Assembly: GCA_001303545.1 (NCBI GenBank)
Contig: LJUA01000012.1
Span: 1 to 21,460, forward strand
Length of the DNA stretch: 21,460 bases
Direction of reading: 5' to 3'
DNA from: Dehalococcoidia bacterium SM23_28_2
GTDB taxonomy: Bacteria > Chloroflexota > Dehalococcoidia > SM23-28-2
Under the pieces are notes generated by a model. The model saw nothing but the letters and a program-made list of their open reading frames with translations. It did no database searches and was not told the DNA's origin. This document shows, in pieces, positions 6,934-14,261 of the stretch (positions within the stretch are counted from its first letter, which is position 1; each line of letters opens with the position of its first letter). A program made the position numbers and the translations under genes.

Positions 6934-8253
6934 ATGCGAATGTTTCGAGTAGCGAGGTACTGGCTGCTCGGGTTAGCGATACTTGTAGCGGCTACCTCTC
7001 TGGCTCTTCTTCCCGCCTGCGAGGACGAGGAAGAGGAGGAGGCGACGCCAACCCCAACCGCTGCGGCCGAAACGCCGAGCCCGGCAGCAAGTCCGGCGGC
7101 AGGTGGCCCCCTGAAGATCGGGTCGCTGAACACCTTCACCGGCTCGCTCGGTGAGTTCGGTGAGAGCATATCCAAAGGCGCCGAGCTGGCAGTAGCTCAG
7201 TGCAACGAGGTGGGCGGTGTTCTGGGCGCGGACGTGGAGTTCAGTGTCGCTGACACTCAGACCACCCCCACTGTGGGCGTGGACGCAGCGCGGCGGCTGG
7301 TGGATATCGGCGGTGTGCAGGTCATCATCGGCGCCCTGGCCAGCGGCGTCACCACCGCGGTGGCTGAGTCGGTTACCATCCCGGGGAAGATCCTGCTGAT
7401 CAGTCCGGCCTCGACCGCGGCCACCATCGCAGAGCTGGACGACGACGACATGGTCTTCCGAACGACGGTTTCCGACGACGCGCAGGGGGCTGTGCTCGCC
7501 CAGCTGGCGTATGAGGACTTGGGCTACACAAAAGTGGGGGTGATGGCCGACAACAACCCCTATGGTGTCGGTCTGGCTGAGACGTTCAAGTCGAACTTTG
7601 AGGCTCTAGGCGGTGAGGCCACGATCGTCAAGTACGAAGAGAACCAGCCGACCTACCTGGCGGAGGTTCAGCAGGCTACCGAGGGCGATCCAGATGCCCT
7701 GGCCTGCATCGGCTACCCGGTGGAGGCGCAGGTCTACATCAGGGAGGCCCTGGAGAATGAACTGGCCGACACGTTCCTCTTCGTCGATGGCACCAGGTCC
7801 GTGGATTTGCCCACCAACATCGGCCCGGAGTACCTGGAGGGCATGTACGGGACGGACGCCGGCACCGTCAGGGTTGAGCAACTGGTCAACGACTACGAGG
7901 CCCAGTTCGGTGAGACCTTCCCGGTGACCCCCTTCACCGCTCAGGCCTACGACGCCGCTGCCCTGCTCTGCTTGGCTGCCAACAAGGCTGGCTCCACGGA
8001 CCCGGAGGCGATCCGTGACGCGCTAAGGGAGGTATCATCGCCGCCGGGACAGACTGTCACAGCGGGCGTGGACGGTCTCACCGAGGCCCTGGAGCTGATC
8101 GCCGCCGGGACGGATGTCGACTACGAGGGCTACGCTAGCAGCACCGACTTCGACGAGAACGGAGACGTGGCCCAGGGCGCCATTTCTATATGGCAATACA
8201 TTAACGGAGTGCCTACCGGCGTTCGAGACATACCGGTGGACTTCTCGGAGTAA
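6934..8253 (+). CDS. livJ: Branched-chain amino acid-type ABC transporter substrate-binding lipoprotein (LivJ/LivK family)
   Basis: The product is 439 residues. The N-terminus is a lipoprotein signal peptide: basic residues, a hydrophobic core (about 10-26) and the lipobox LLPAC with C29 as the probable lipidation site. An acidic then Thr/Pro/Ala-rich linker (30-57) leads to the binding domain, which begins PLKIGSLNTFTGSLGEFGES, typical of type I periplasmic-binding folds (Peripla_BP_6). Other family landmarks are KGAELAVAQCNEVGGVLG, VQVIIGALASGVTTAVAE and ILLISPASTAATIA. The protein should be anchored outside the membrane and deliver ligand to the permeases encoded by the convergent genes at 8265-11815. 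Leucine, isoleucine and valine are the usual ligands, but this family also includes binders of urea, amides and aromatic compounds, so specificity is inferred. It has its own promoter and terminator. Confidence 0.9.
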   Translation: MRMFRVARYWLLGLAILVAATSLALLPACEDEEEEEATPTPTAAAETPSPAASPAAGGPLKIGSLNTFTGSLGEFGESISKGAELAVAQCNEVGGVLGADVEFSVADTQTTPTVGVDAARRLVDIGGVQVIIGALASGVTTAVAESVTIPGKILLISPASTAATIAELDDDDMVFRTTVSDDAQGAVLAQLAYEDLGYTKVGVMADNNPYGVGLAETFKSNFEALGGEATIVKYEENQPTYLAEVQQATEGDPDALACIGYPVEAQVYIREALENELADTFLFVDGTRSVDLPTNIGPEYLEGMYGTDAGTVRVEQLVNDYEAQFGETFPVTPFTAQAYDAAALLCLAANKAGSTDPEAIRDALREVSSPPGQTVTAGVDGLTEALELIAAGTDVDYEGYASSTDFDENGDVAQGAISIWQYINGVPTGVRDIPVDFSE

Positions 8254-8264
8254 CGTCGGCAGAA

Positions 8265-9296
8265 TCATCCGTCCTCGTCGCGAGGATCGACGGTGGATTG
8301 CCCGGGAGGCTTTGCCTCCCGGGCTTCTGCTTTCTCCTTACGGCCGACGAAGAGGGAGACGCGCCGTTCCTCGGGGAGGATGCCCTGGGGACGCAGGAGG
8401 AGAGCGCCGACGATGAGCAGCCCTACGAATAGGAGTCTAAAGTAGTGGACGCGCACCTCGAAGAAGCCAGGCATGCGCTGTGCCATCTCCCCTGTGCCGG
8501 TCCATATGCCCCAGACCACGAAGGCTCCCACAATGGCCCCCTTGTTGTTGCCGCTTCCTCCGACGATCAGCATCGCCCAGATGATGAAGGTCCCAAAGAG
8601 CGGCTCGAAGGTGTCGGGAGAGACGGCGCGAATGTAGTGGGCGTACATGGCGCCGCCGATGCCCATGATCATCGCGCCGAAGACAAAAGACTGCATTCGA
8701 AAGGCGGTGACGCTCTTACCGCTCGCTGCGGCGGTGGTTTCGTCCTCGCGGATGGCCCGCAGCACTCGTCCCCACGGCGATCTGATGCCTCGCTCGATGG
8801 CCACGTACACGATCGCCAGGACAACAAGAGCGATGACCAGATACAGTCGGTTGTAGTCCTTGGGATCCACTAGGTCAAACAGAGGCGCAGGGATGCCGAT
8901 CATGCCGCGTGTTCCATTAACCAGCCAGTCCTCGTTCATGGCCACCCGCCGAAGGGTCTCGGCAACGCCGATCGTGGCGATGGCCAGGTAGTCCTCACGC
9001 AGCCGCAGGGTGGGGATGCCGATGAGGATGGCCAGAGCCCCCGAGGCCAGGGCAGCCGCCGCCAGGCCGACGACGAAAGGTAGGCTATAGCCCGCGATAT
9101 AGTGCTGGTAGGTGCCGCCTGCCGCCGGCTCTGTGGTGAGGATCGCTGAAGTGTAGGCGCCAACGGCGAAAAAGCCGGCGACGCCAAAGTTGAAAATGCC
9201 GGTGTAGCCCCAGTGGACATTGAGGCCCAGAGCGAAGATAGCCCAGATCGCGCTGAAGATGGCAAACGAGATGAGGTACGCGATTAAGCCTTCCAC
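8265..9296 (-). CDS. livM: Branched-chain amino acid ABC transporter permease LivM
   Basis: The 343-residue membrane protein starts at GTG 9296, whose G is the last base of the livH stop codon. About eight to ten helices are visible. LivM-family features include LNVHWGYTGIFNFGVAGFFA near 25-44, IPTLRLREDYLAIATIGVAE near 94-113, and the cytoplasmic coupling loop SPWGRVLRAIREDETTAAASG, which contacts the ATPases. The protein pairs with LivH to form the channel. The hydrophilic tail after RPQGILPEERRV is Lys/Arg/Glu-rich and is encoded across the terminator hairpin of the convergent livJ gene, so this tail is constrained by two functions. The stop lies 11 bases from the livJ stop. Confidence 0.92.
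   Translation of the reverse strand: MEGLIAYLISFAIFSAIWAIFALGLNVHWGYTGIFNFGVAGFFAVGAYTSAILTTEPAAGGTYQHYIAGYSLPFVVGLAAAALASGALAILIGIPTLRLREDYLAIATIGVAETLRRVAMNEDWLVNGTRGMIGIPAPLFDLVDPKDYNRLYLVIALVVLAIVYVAIERGIRSPWGRVLRAIREDETTAAASGKSVTAFRMQSFVFGAMIMGIGGAMYAHYIRAVSPDTFEPLFGTFIIWAMLIVGGSGNNKGAIVGAFVVWGIWTGTGEMAQRMPGFFEVRVHYFRLLFVGLLIVGALLLRPQGILPEERRVSLFVGRKEKAEAREAKPPGQSTVDPRDEDG
8300..8337 (+). terminator. Rho-independent terminator of livJ, inside the livM coding end
   Basis: GCCCGGGAGGC (8300-8310) and GCCTCCCGGGC (8314-8324) are perfect 11-base complements around a TTT loop. A pyrimidine-rich, T-rich run (TTCTGCTTTCTCCTT) follows on the + strand only. It lies 47 bases past the livJ stop and codes on the other strand for the EAREAKPPGQ part of LivM. 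The T-run is interrupted, so termination efficiency is uncertain. Confidence 0.8.
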
Positions 9297-10333
9297 TAGG
9301 TCTTCATCCCAAAGAGGCCACGTGGCCGAACCGCCAGCATTAGTATGAGCAGGATGAAAGCTACCGCTACCTTGTAGCCTGGGTCGATCCAGGATGTCGA
9401 GACCTGCTGGGCGATGGACACGACCATCGCGCCGGTCAACGCACCATGGGGGCTACCGATGCCGCCCAGGATTGTTGCCGCGAACAGCGGCAGAAGAAGG
9501 GAGAATCCCATATCGGGTGTGAGCTGCGATTGTATTCCCAGCAACACGCCGGCTACTGCTGCTAGGCTGCCACCGATGAGCCAGGTCCACATAATGACCT
9601 GGTCCGGATTGATGCCGGAAACGCGCGCCAGCTCAAGGTTGTCGGACATGGCGCGCATCGCCTTGCCGATCCTGGTGCGAAACAGAAGAACATAGACCGC
9701 TGCGATCAGAAACAGGGTGGTTGCTATGATGAAGATCTGGTCCGGCTTGATCTTCACGCCAAACGGTAGGTCCCAGGCGGGATGGATGCCCGTCACGTAA
9801 ATTTGTGGCTGCGGCCCCCACCATAGTAGGATCAGCGCCCTGAAGGTGATCGCCAGGCCCAGCGATGCGATGGCGAAGACGACGACACCGCTGCCGCGCT
9901 GGCGAAGCGGATGATACACCAGTCGGTCGATGACGACCGAGCCGACGCCGACCGAGATCATGGCGACCAGAATGGCGAGGATCATTCCGTAACCAAAGGA
10001 AAGGGGCCCAATGCTTCCGCCGGAGATGAAGGCAAAGAAGGCTAAGTAGGCACCGCACATCATCATGTCGCCGTGGGCGAAGTTGGCGAACTTCATAATG
10101 CCGTACACAAGGGTGAGGCCGATCGCGCCCAGGGCGACGATGCTGCCAAGGATGATGCCTACTACTACGAGCTGGAGGTCAGTGATGACCGCAAAGATCA
10201 GGAACGCACCGAAGAGAACCCAGAGGCCGATGCCCGTCGCAGCATCGAAAAGATCAGGGCGCTCTCGCCGAAGCATTACGAGAGTGGTAAGGAGTGTCCG
10301 TGCCTTGCCGGCTCTTGCGACCAGCTCTGCCAT
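9296..10333 (-). CDS. livH: Branched-chain amino acid ABC transporter permease LivH
   Basis: The 345-residue membrane protein starts at ATG 10333 with GAGGGA a few bases upstream, 10 bases after the livF stop. The LivH hallmark AIGLTLVYGIMKFANFAHGD lies near residues 69-88. Further family features are YHPLRQRGS and the coupling loop FRTRIGKAMRAMSDNLELAR, followed by SGINPDQVIMWTWLIGGSLA and the conserved GGIGSPHGALTGA. The N-terminal 30 residues are hydrophilic and Arg-rich, a modest extension over the usual form. It forms the second half of the transport channel with LivM. Confidence 0.93.
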   Translation of the reverse strand: MAELVARAGKARTLLTTLVMLRRERPDLFDAATGIGLWVLFGAFLIFAVITDLQLVVVGIILGSIVALGAIGLTLVYGIMKFANFAHGDMMMCGAYLAFFAFISGGSIGPLSFGYGMILAILVAMISVGVGSVVIDRLVYHPLRQRGSGVVVFAIASLGLAITFRALILLWWGPQPQIYVTGIHPAWDLPFGVKIKPDQIFIIATTLFLIAAVYVLLFRTRIGKAMRAMSDNLELARVSGINPDQVIMWTWLIGGSLAAVAGVLLGIQSQLTPDMGFSLLLPLFAATILGGIGSPHGALTGAMVVSIAQQVSTSWIDPGYKVAVAFILLILMLAVRPRGLFGMKT

Positions 10334-10343
10334 TTGGGGTCCC

Positions 10344-11048
10344 TCACCCGCCCAGGTAGAGTCTTCCTACCTCTTCGCTGTCCAGCAGGCTTTCGCCGGT
10401 GCCCTCCAGACGGTTCTCCCCCATGGCCAGAACGTATCCCCTGTTGGATAGCTTTAACGACTCTCTGGCGTTCTGCTCCACCATGACGATTGCCACGCCG
10501 GAGCGGCGTATGTCTGAAATCTTGGCGAAGACTAGCTCCACCATGTTGGGAGCGAGGCTGGCCGAGGGCTCGTCAAGCAGGAGAACGCGAGGCTCAAGCA
10601 TCAGGGCGCGGGCAAGGGCCAGCATTTGCCGTTGTCCTCCCGATAGCTTCCCTGCCCGGGTGTGGCGTCGTTCCATCACGTCGGGGAAGAGAGCCAGGAC
10701 CTCTTCCATCTTTGGACGGTAGTTGTCGCGGCGGATGAAGGCTCCCATCTCCAGGTTCTCCTGGACGGTCAGCGTGGGGAAGACGTTCTCGGACTGAGGC
10801 ACGTAGCACATGCCCTTGCGTACCATGGTTTGGGGCGACTGGCCGGTTACGTCCTCGCCGCCGAACAGAACCCGTCCGCGCCTGCAGGGAAGCAGGCCAA
10901 AGACGGTCTTCAGAAGGGTGGACTTACCGGCTCCATTGGGCCCTATGATGGTGACGATCTGTTCTTCCTCCACCTTGATGGAGACACCATGCAGGATCTC
11001 CACCTCCCCGTAGCCTGACACCACCTCGCGGGCCTCCAGCATGGTCAC
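10344..11048 (-). CDS. livF: Branched-chain amino acid ABC transporter ATP-binding protein LivF
   Basis: The 234-residue protein starts at GTG 11048, overlapping the livG stop by four bases (GTGA); an ATG two codons later is the alternative. It has a complete nucleotide-binding domain: Walker A GPNGAGKS (36-43), Q-loop in CYVPQSENVF (81-90), signature LSGGQ (135-139), Walker B VLLLDEPS (155-162) and the switch His region, where VMVEQNA has Gln rather than His as in many LivF proteins. RKGMCYVPQSENVFPTLTVQ and RGYVLAMGE are LivF-specific in flavour. It works with LivG at the cytoplasmic face to drive import. Confidence 0.93.
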   Translation of the reverse strand: MTMLEAREVVSGYGEVEILHGVSIKVEEEQIVTIIGPNGAGKSTLLKTVFGLLPCRRGRVLFGGEDVTGQSPQTMVRKGMCYVPQSENVFPTLTVQENLEMGAFIRRDNYRPKMEEVLALFPDVMERRHTRAGKLSGGQRQMLALARALMLEPRVLLLDEPSASLAPNMVELVFAKISDIRRSGVAIVMVEQNARESLKLSNRGYVLAMGENRLEGTGESLLDSEEVGRLYLGG

Positions 11049-11815
11049 CGATATTGTCCTCCCAGATACGCCTCCAGAACGCGCTCGTCGGCCTTGATCT
11101 CTTCAGGCTCCCCTTCGGCGATCTTCTCACCCTCGCTCAGGACGATGACTGGATTGCACAGCCGGGTCACCAGGTCCATGTCGTGCTCGATGATGAAGAA
11201 GGTGATCCCCTTCTCGTAGCACAGCTCCTCGATGGAGGCCACCAGTTGCTTCATGAGGGTAGGATTGACTCCTGCCCCCGGCTCGTCGAGGAGGACCATC
11301 TGGGGGTCGCACATGAGAGTGCGGGCCAGCTCTAGAAGCTTCTTCTGCCCCGAGGAGAGGTTTCCGGCGAACTCATGGCGCAGGTGATAGAGATTGACGA
11401 ACTCCAGTACCTCCAGGGCCTTATCCTGGATTGCCCGCTCTTGCCTCCGCACCAGGATGGGCAAGAACCAGGGGCCCCAGAGATTCTCGCCCAGCTGGTC
11501 ACTGGGCACCAGCATCAGGTTCTCCAGGACGGTCATCGACTTGAGTTCCCGCGGGACCTGAAATGTGCGGACGACTCCCTTCCTAAATACCCTGTGAGGC
11601 GGAAGGCCTTCAATCCGCTGTCCCTGGAAGAAGATCCTGCCGGCGGTAGGCTTCAGGAAGCCGGTGACCACGTTGAAGAGGGTAGTCTTGCCGGCACCGT
11701 TGGGCCCGATAAGGCCGGTGATTGCGCCCTCGGACACCTGAAGAGAGCAGCGGTTGAGGGCTTTAACCCCATCGAAGCTCTTGACCAGTTCCTGTACTTG
11801 CAGCAGCGGCGCCAC
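11045..11815 (-). CDS. livG: Branched-chain amino acid ABC transporter ATP-binding protein LivG
   Basis: I place the start at GTG 11815, giving 256 residues, the normal LivG length, with AGGAG seven bases upstream. The frame stays open to 11956, but the extra 47 residues look unlike any LivG N-terminus. Walker A GPNGAGKTT is at 37-45, the signature is LSSGQ (153-157), Walker B VLLDEPGAGVNP follows at 174-185, and the switch His lies in FFIIEHDMD (207-215). LivG traits are VVRTFQVPRELKSMTVLENL (81-100) and the inserted loop after it. It is the first gene of the livG-livF-livH-livM run. Confidence 0.92.
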   Translation of the reverse strand: MAPLLQVQELVKSFDGVKALNRCSLQVSEGAITGLIGPNGAGKTTLFNVVTGFLKPTAGRIFFQGQRIEGLPPHRVFRKGVVRTFQVPRELKSMTVLENLMLVPSDQLGENLWGPWFLPILVRRQERAIQDKALEVLEFVNLYHLRHEFAGNLSSGQKKLLELARTLMCDPQMVLLDEPGAGVNPTLMKQLVASIEELCYEKGITFFIIEHDMDLVTRLCNPVIVLSEGEKIAEGEPEEIKADERVLEAYLGGQYR

Positions 11816-11871
11816 TTTAGTGCTCCTGGCTAAGTGGCCATTGTTGCGGATACAAATGCTTTGCCAGTCAC

Positions 11872-11901
11872 AGTATATCGAACTTGGCTGCGTAGTGCCA
11901 T
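11872..11901 (-). promoter_or_regulatory. Possible promoter for livGFHM
   Basis: On the - strand, ATGGCA (11901-11896) and TATACT (11877-11872) are 18 bases apart, matching consensus at four and five of six positions. They sit about 60 bases upstream of the livG start in the divergent gap with the protease gene. This is a weak pattern match only. Confidence 0.3.
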
Positions 11902-12000
11902 CGGACTTGTCGGCCTCAAGCGACTGGGGGCGCTGAGGGGCGTCTTTCCCCGCCAATCAGCGCTATGCTATGATGATCTTGTGGTGGAGGGAGATAGGCG

Positions 12001-12729
12001 TTGATTTTTGCCTATCTAGACCTGCTAGAGGTCAGTGTACAGGCGTTTTTTGTCTTCTTTGGGGCTGTTGTGACCGCCTTGATAGTGGGCATCTCCTTCC
12101 ACGAGTTCAGTCACGCCTTCGCTGCCGACAGCCTGGGCGACCCCACTCCTCGCTATCGTGGCCGGCTCACCATCAATCCCTTGGCCCATCTGGACCCGTT
12201 GGGCACCACCCTCCTGTTCCTCGGCGGCTTCGGTTGGGGCAAGCCGGTGCCGGTGAACCCCAATCTCATGCGCGGCGCCAACCCCAAGGCAGTGATGGCG
12301 ATGGTGGCGGCGGCCGGTCCGATATCCAACCTTGTCATTGCTAGCCTGGCCGGCTTGCCGATCAAGATGGACATAGTTCCCTGGCGGACGCCCTTCAATG
12401 TGCCTTCTTTGGCCACCTGGGGGGCTGACGACTACCTTGGCCTATACCTGAGCACTATAGTCATCTTCGGCATCATCCTGGCCTTCTTCAATCTCATTCC
12501 TGTGGCACCACTGGACGGCTTCCAGGTGGCAGTGGGCATCCTGCCGCGAGACCTCTCGGACTCCCTGGCGCGCACGCAGCAGTGGGGTCTGCCCATCCTC
12601 TTCCTTTTCATCTTTGGCATACCTTTCCTTACCGGGTGGCAGGTCAATCCCTTCTTCGAAGTAATGCGGCCAGTGGTGAACACGCTCACTCGGTTGCTGA
12701 CGGGGATCGACACTGATGTCTTTGGCTAG
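12001..12729 (+). CDS. Site-2 protease family membrane metalloprotease (peptidase M50)
   Basis: The 242-residue polytopic protein starts at TTG 12001, with GGAGGGA ending about eight bases upstream. The zinc-binding HEFSH (H34, E35, H38) is in a membrane helix. The LGDPTPRYRGRLTINPLAHLDPLGT stretch (45-69) and GKPVPVNPNLM (80-90) are typical of the short, soluble-domain-free M50 group, and FNLIPVAPLDG (163-173) supplies the third metal ligand, D172. These proteases cut within or near the membrane. Members without a PDZ domain have few known substrates, so the substrate is unknown. The HD-domain gene overlaps its last 14 bases. Confidence 0.88.
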   Translation: MIFAYLDLLEVSVQAFFVFFGAVVTALIVGISFHEFSHAFAADSLGDPTPRYRGRLTINPLAHLDPLGTTLLFLGGFGWGKPVPVNPNLMRGANPKAVMAMVAAAGPISNLVIASLAGLPIKMDIVPWRTPFNVPSLATWGADDYLGLYLSTIVIFGIILAFFNLIPVAPLDGFQVAVGILPRDLSDSLARTQQWGLPILFLFIFGIPFLTGWQVNPFFEVMRPVVNTLTRLLTGIDTDVFG

Positions 12730-13219
12730 AGCGGCCTACCGGATACGCCAGTTGTTCGCCTCTCTGGGGGCTGGCCTGGGTTCGGAGGAGCGGCGCATTG
12801 TCGGCGCTCGTCTCAGCCGGGAGCAGCGGCGGCTGTTCTACGCCATGACATCTCGAGATCAGCGCCACTGCCTGGACGTCTTCCACGCGCTCCGACGGAA
12901 GGGCTGCGAGGACGAGGAGGTGCTGCTGGCCGCCCTTTTGCACGACATTGGCAAGGGGCCCGTCCGCCTGTGGCATCGGGTGGCCTATGTCCTCCTGAGG
13001 ACGATATGGCCACGCCTGCTGGTCCGCCTGGCCCAGCCCGAGGGTCGGGGATGGCGGCGGGCCATAGCCTCTCTGGAGGATCACGCCGGCCGGAGCGCCG
13101 CTCTGGCGGAGGCAGCCGGTACGCCGGCGACGGTAGTGGAGCTTATTCGCTGTCACCAGAGGGCCGATGCCGGCGATGACCGCCTGGCCCTTCTGAGGGC
13201 AGCCGACGACTCCTGTTAG
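12716..13219 (+). CDS. Small HD-domain protein
   Basis: The 167-residue protein begins at ATG 12716 inside the end of the protease gene (14-base overlap), suggesting translational coupling. RDQRHCLDVFHAL (48-59) carries a candidate first metal His, LLAALLHDIGKG (70-81) is the HD dyad, H123 follows in LEDHAG, and H147 in LIRCHQ is a candidate later ligand. This fits the HD/HDc metal phosphohydrolase fold in a minimal form. The wider family cleaves nucleotides, phosphomonoesters or cyclic dinucleotides, and there is no GYP motif to suggest cyclic-di-GMP. A hydrophobic stretch at 88-105 may be buried rather than membrane-spanning. Substrate unknown. Confidence 0.8.
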   Translation: MSLARAAYRIRQLFASLGAGLGSEERRIVGARLSREQRRLFYAMTSRDQRHCLDVFHALRRKGCEDEEVLLAALLHDIGKGPVRLWHRVAYVLLRTIWPRLLVRLAQPEGRGWRRAIASLEDHAGRSAALAEAAGTPATVVELIRCHQRADAGDDRLALLRAADDSC

Positions 13220-13229
13220 GCGGAATCCT

Positions 13230-14261
13230 ATGGAACGCATAACGATCATCGGCCTGGGCCTCATCGGTGGTTCCCTGGGCCTGGCGCTGAAGGCGGCCAA
13301 GCTCAAGGACATCGAGATCGTGGGCTACGACAAGGACCCGCTGGCCGCCAGCGAGGCCCGCCGGCTGCGTGTGGTCGACAAGACGGAGTCCGCTCTGCAA
13401 AAGGCGGTGCGCGATGCCAGGCTGGTGATCATCGCTACGCCGATCGTGGCTGTCCGCGGTGTGATGGAGGAGTTGGCGGGCGAGCTGCGAGAGAACTGCG
13501 TGGTCACCGATACCGCCAGCACCAAAGCCATCGTCATGGAGTGGGCAAGCGAGCTTCTGCCAGCCACAGTTAGCTTTGTGGGAGGCCACCCCATGGCCGG
13601 CAAGGAGACAGCCGGCGTCCAGAACGCGGAGGCTAAGCTGTTCGCCGGCAAGCCCTACTGCATCATACCTGCTCCTGACGCCAGCGAGGGCGCGGTGCGA
13701 GTGGTCACCGGCATCGTCCACCTTATTGGCGCTCGGCCCTTTTTCATCGACGCCGATGAGCACGACCGCTATGTGGCGGCGGTGAGCCATCTCCCGTTGG
13801 TCGTGTCCACTGCCCTGTTCACCCTGGTGCGCAGCAGTCCCGCCTGGCCGGAGCTATCGGCCCTGGCCAGCAGCGGCTTCCTTGATGTCACCCGCCTGGC
13901 CTCCACCGACGCGGACCTCAGCCACGGCATCTGCCTGACCAATCGGGAGAGCGTCCTTCACTGGCTGGAGCGCATGGTGGCCGAGCTCGGACGCTACCGA
14001 GAGCTGCTGCAGCAGGGGCAGGAGGAGGAGCTGTTCAAGGCCTTCGCCAGGGCCCAACTGGACCGCGACACTTACGTGGCCGCCGGGCCGGCCGTCCGCG
14101 AGCCGGCTGCGGCGGGGGAGTTGCCTACCAGCGGCGAGCAGCTAGCCGCACTGCTGGTAGGCGAGCGCTTGATGCGGCGGGTGAAGGACATCGGCAAGCT
14201 GCTGGAGGAGAAGAAAGAAGGCGGTGGCAGTCAAGGTGGCGAGGGCGGCAGCCAACGATGA
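13230..14261 (+). CDS. tyrA: Prephenate dehydrogenase
   Basis: The 343-residue protein starts at ATG 13230, ten bases after the HD gene. It oxidatively decarboxylates prephenate to 4-hydroxyphenylpyruvate for tyrosine synthesis. The N-terminal Rossmann domain has GLGLIGGS (8-15), and D34 in IVGYDKD at the end of the second strand favours NAD over NADP. The catalytic domain shows VTDTASTK (92-99), GGHPMAGKE (118-126) and the conserved His in SHLPLVVSTAL (H187). The C-terminal 30 or so residues are Lys/Glu then Gly/Ser-rich and probably disordered. No ACT domain is evident. An arogenate-using variant cannot be excluded. The stop overlaps the aroA start by four bases (ATGA). Confidence 0.92.
   Translation: MERITIIGLGLIGGSLGLALKAAKLKDIEIVGYDKDPLAASEARRLRVVDKTESALQKAVRDARLVIIATPIVAVRGVMEELAGELRENCVVTDTASTKAIVMEWASELLPATVSFVGGHPMAGKETAGVQNAEAKLFAGKPYCIIPAPDASEGAVRVVTGIVHLIGARPFFIDADEHDRYVAAVSHLPLVVSTALFTLVRSSPAWPELSALASSGFLDVTRLASTDADLSHGICLTNRESVLHWLERMVAELGRYRELLQQGQEEELFKAFARAQLDRDTYVAAGPAVREPAAAGELPTSGEQLAALLVGERLMRRVKDIGKLLEEKKEGGGSQGGEGGSQR

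Noticed and set aside
11816..11956. N-terminal extension of livG by 47 residues
   Set aside because: The added residues are unlike LivG and the internal GTG 11815 has AGGAG at proper spacing and gives normal length.
11964..11974. Promoter for the M50 protease gene (TATGCTATGAT)
   Set aside because: The -10-like bases are reasonable but no acceptable -35 hexamer lies at 16-18 bases, so I did not list it.
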